From Bacillus sp. 491mf (lineage in GTDB: Bacteria > Bacillota > Bacilli > Bacillales > Bacillaceae_G): DNA of 64,000 nucleotides. Below the pieces are notes generated by a model that made no database searches, was not told the origin of the DNA, and was given only the letters and a program-made list of their open reading frames with translations. Below are positions 63,861-64,000 of the stretch, one piece after another (position 1 is the first letter of the stretch; each line of letters begins with the position of its first letter). The stretch covers positions 93,788 through 157,787 of the forward strand of contig NZ_FOLV01000008.1 of the NCBI RefSeq assembly GCF_900112415.1, given 5' to 3'. The position numbers and the translations under genes are program-made.

Positions 63861-64000
63861 GATGTTCCGGCTCGCGTTATAGTCTCTATCCAATACCGTT
63901 CCACATTTTGTACAAATGTGAGTACGAATAGAGAGAGACTTCTTCACACGATTCCCACAAACAGAACAGTCTTGTGAAGTATACTTTGGTTCTACCTTAA
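63822..64000 (-). CDS. IS605-type TnpB, 3' part only
   Basis: The minus strand reads VEPKYTSQDCSVCGNRVKK then SLSIRTHICTKCGTVLDRDYN and ASRNILQKGLEELLATN before the stop. CxxC...CxxC is the TnpB zinc ribbon and RDYNAS carries the last RuvC-like catalytic Asp. The rest of the protein lies beyond the window, so intactness cannot be judged. Confidence 0.88.
   Translation of the reverse strand, partial: KVEPKYTSQDCSVCGNRVKKSLSIRTHICTKCGTVLDRDYNASRNILQKGLEELLATN

Overview
The window is low-GC Firmicute DNA and looks like a Bacillus cereus-group chromosome. Four things point there: AT-rich intergenic DNA with strong AAGGAGG-type ribosome binding sites, two copies of a roughly 157-bp bcr1-type repeat flanked by TTTAT, T-box leaders, and the gene repertoire (many GNAT acetyltransferases, an arsRCDA/acr3 locus, an Eis-like acetyltransferase, chorismate-mutase/DAHP-synthase and dsdA). 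No rRNA, tRNA or CRISPR array was seen.

Layout: 1-6.5 kb is a minus-strand run of small drug- or metabolite-modifying enzymes (AAC(3), five GNAT or VOC-type genes, a serine hydrolase, a nucleotidyltransferase). 6.5-14.9 kb is an accessory patch. It has a bcr1 element that carries a second repeat, a two-domain glycosyltransferase, a Cys-containing small protein, a nucleotide-sugar dehydrogenase, a decayed DDE transposase, an alpha/beta-hydrolase-like gene, two MITE-like elements, an IS66 relic and a broken secreted-protein gene. 15-17.7 kb holds an alpha/beta hydrolase with a two-component system. 17.8-22.4 kb is an arsenic-resistance locus, arsR-arsC-arsD-arsA plus a HesB-like gene, divergent from acr3, with a palindrome at each end of the intergenic region.

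22.8-35.7 kb is mixed chromosome: an unknown 314-aa protein, a polysaccharide deacetylase, an ECF41-type sigma factor with its oxidoreductase, a YbaK deacylase, an ABC-F ATPase with one degenerate ATP site, an SDR, an MFS transporter, IS66 and IS3 scraps, an Imm6-like orphan and an Eis-like acetyltransferase. 35.8-42.6 kb is the aromatic amino-acid operon (DAHPS-CM, chorismate synthase, HisC, TyrA, EPSP synthase). It is controlled by three T-box leaders that all appear to read UAC (Tyr): two in tandem behind one promoter and a third inside the operon. A 1170-aa SIR2-domain protein (42.6-46.2 kb) with an intact NADase-like core and a long helical C-terminus is the best candidate for an anti-phage system.

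46.4-54.1 kb contains membrane proteins (YndM-like, DUF1275), an APH-like kinase, a DUF2332 protein, dsdA with a divergent XRE-cupin regulator, and a regulator with two MerR helix-turn-helix domains. A Tn3-family transposase relic follows at about 54.2 kb. 54.7-58.8 kb holds two isochorismatase-like hydrolases, an AAC(6')-like GNAT and a tetR-MFS drug-efflux operon. A bcr1 element in that operon supplies the tetR stop codon. 59.1-62 kb is a reduced lsr (AI-2 processing) operon, lsrK-cupin-lsrF, preceded by an HTH-only, nonsense-mutated relic of an lsrR-like regulator and with no transporter genes. The window closes with a DJ-1/PfpI protein, a GNAT and the 3' end of an IS605-type tnpB with its presumptive omega-RNA region.
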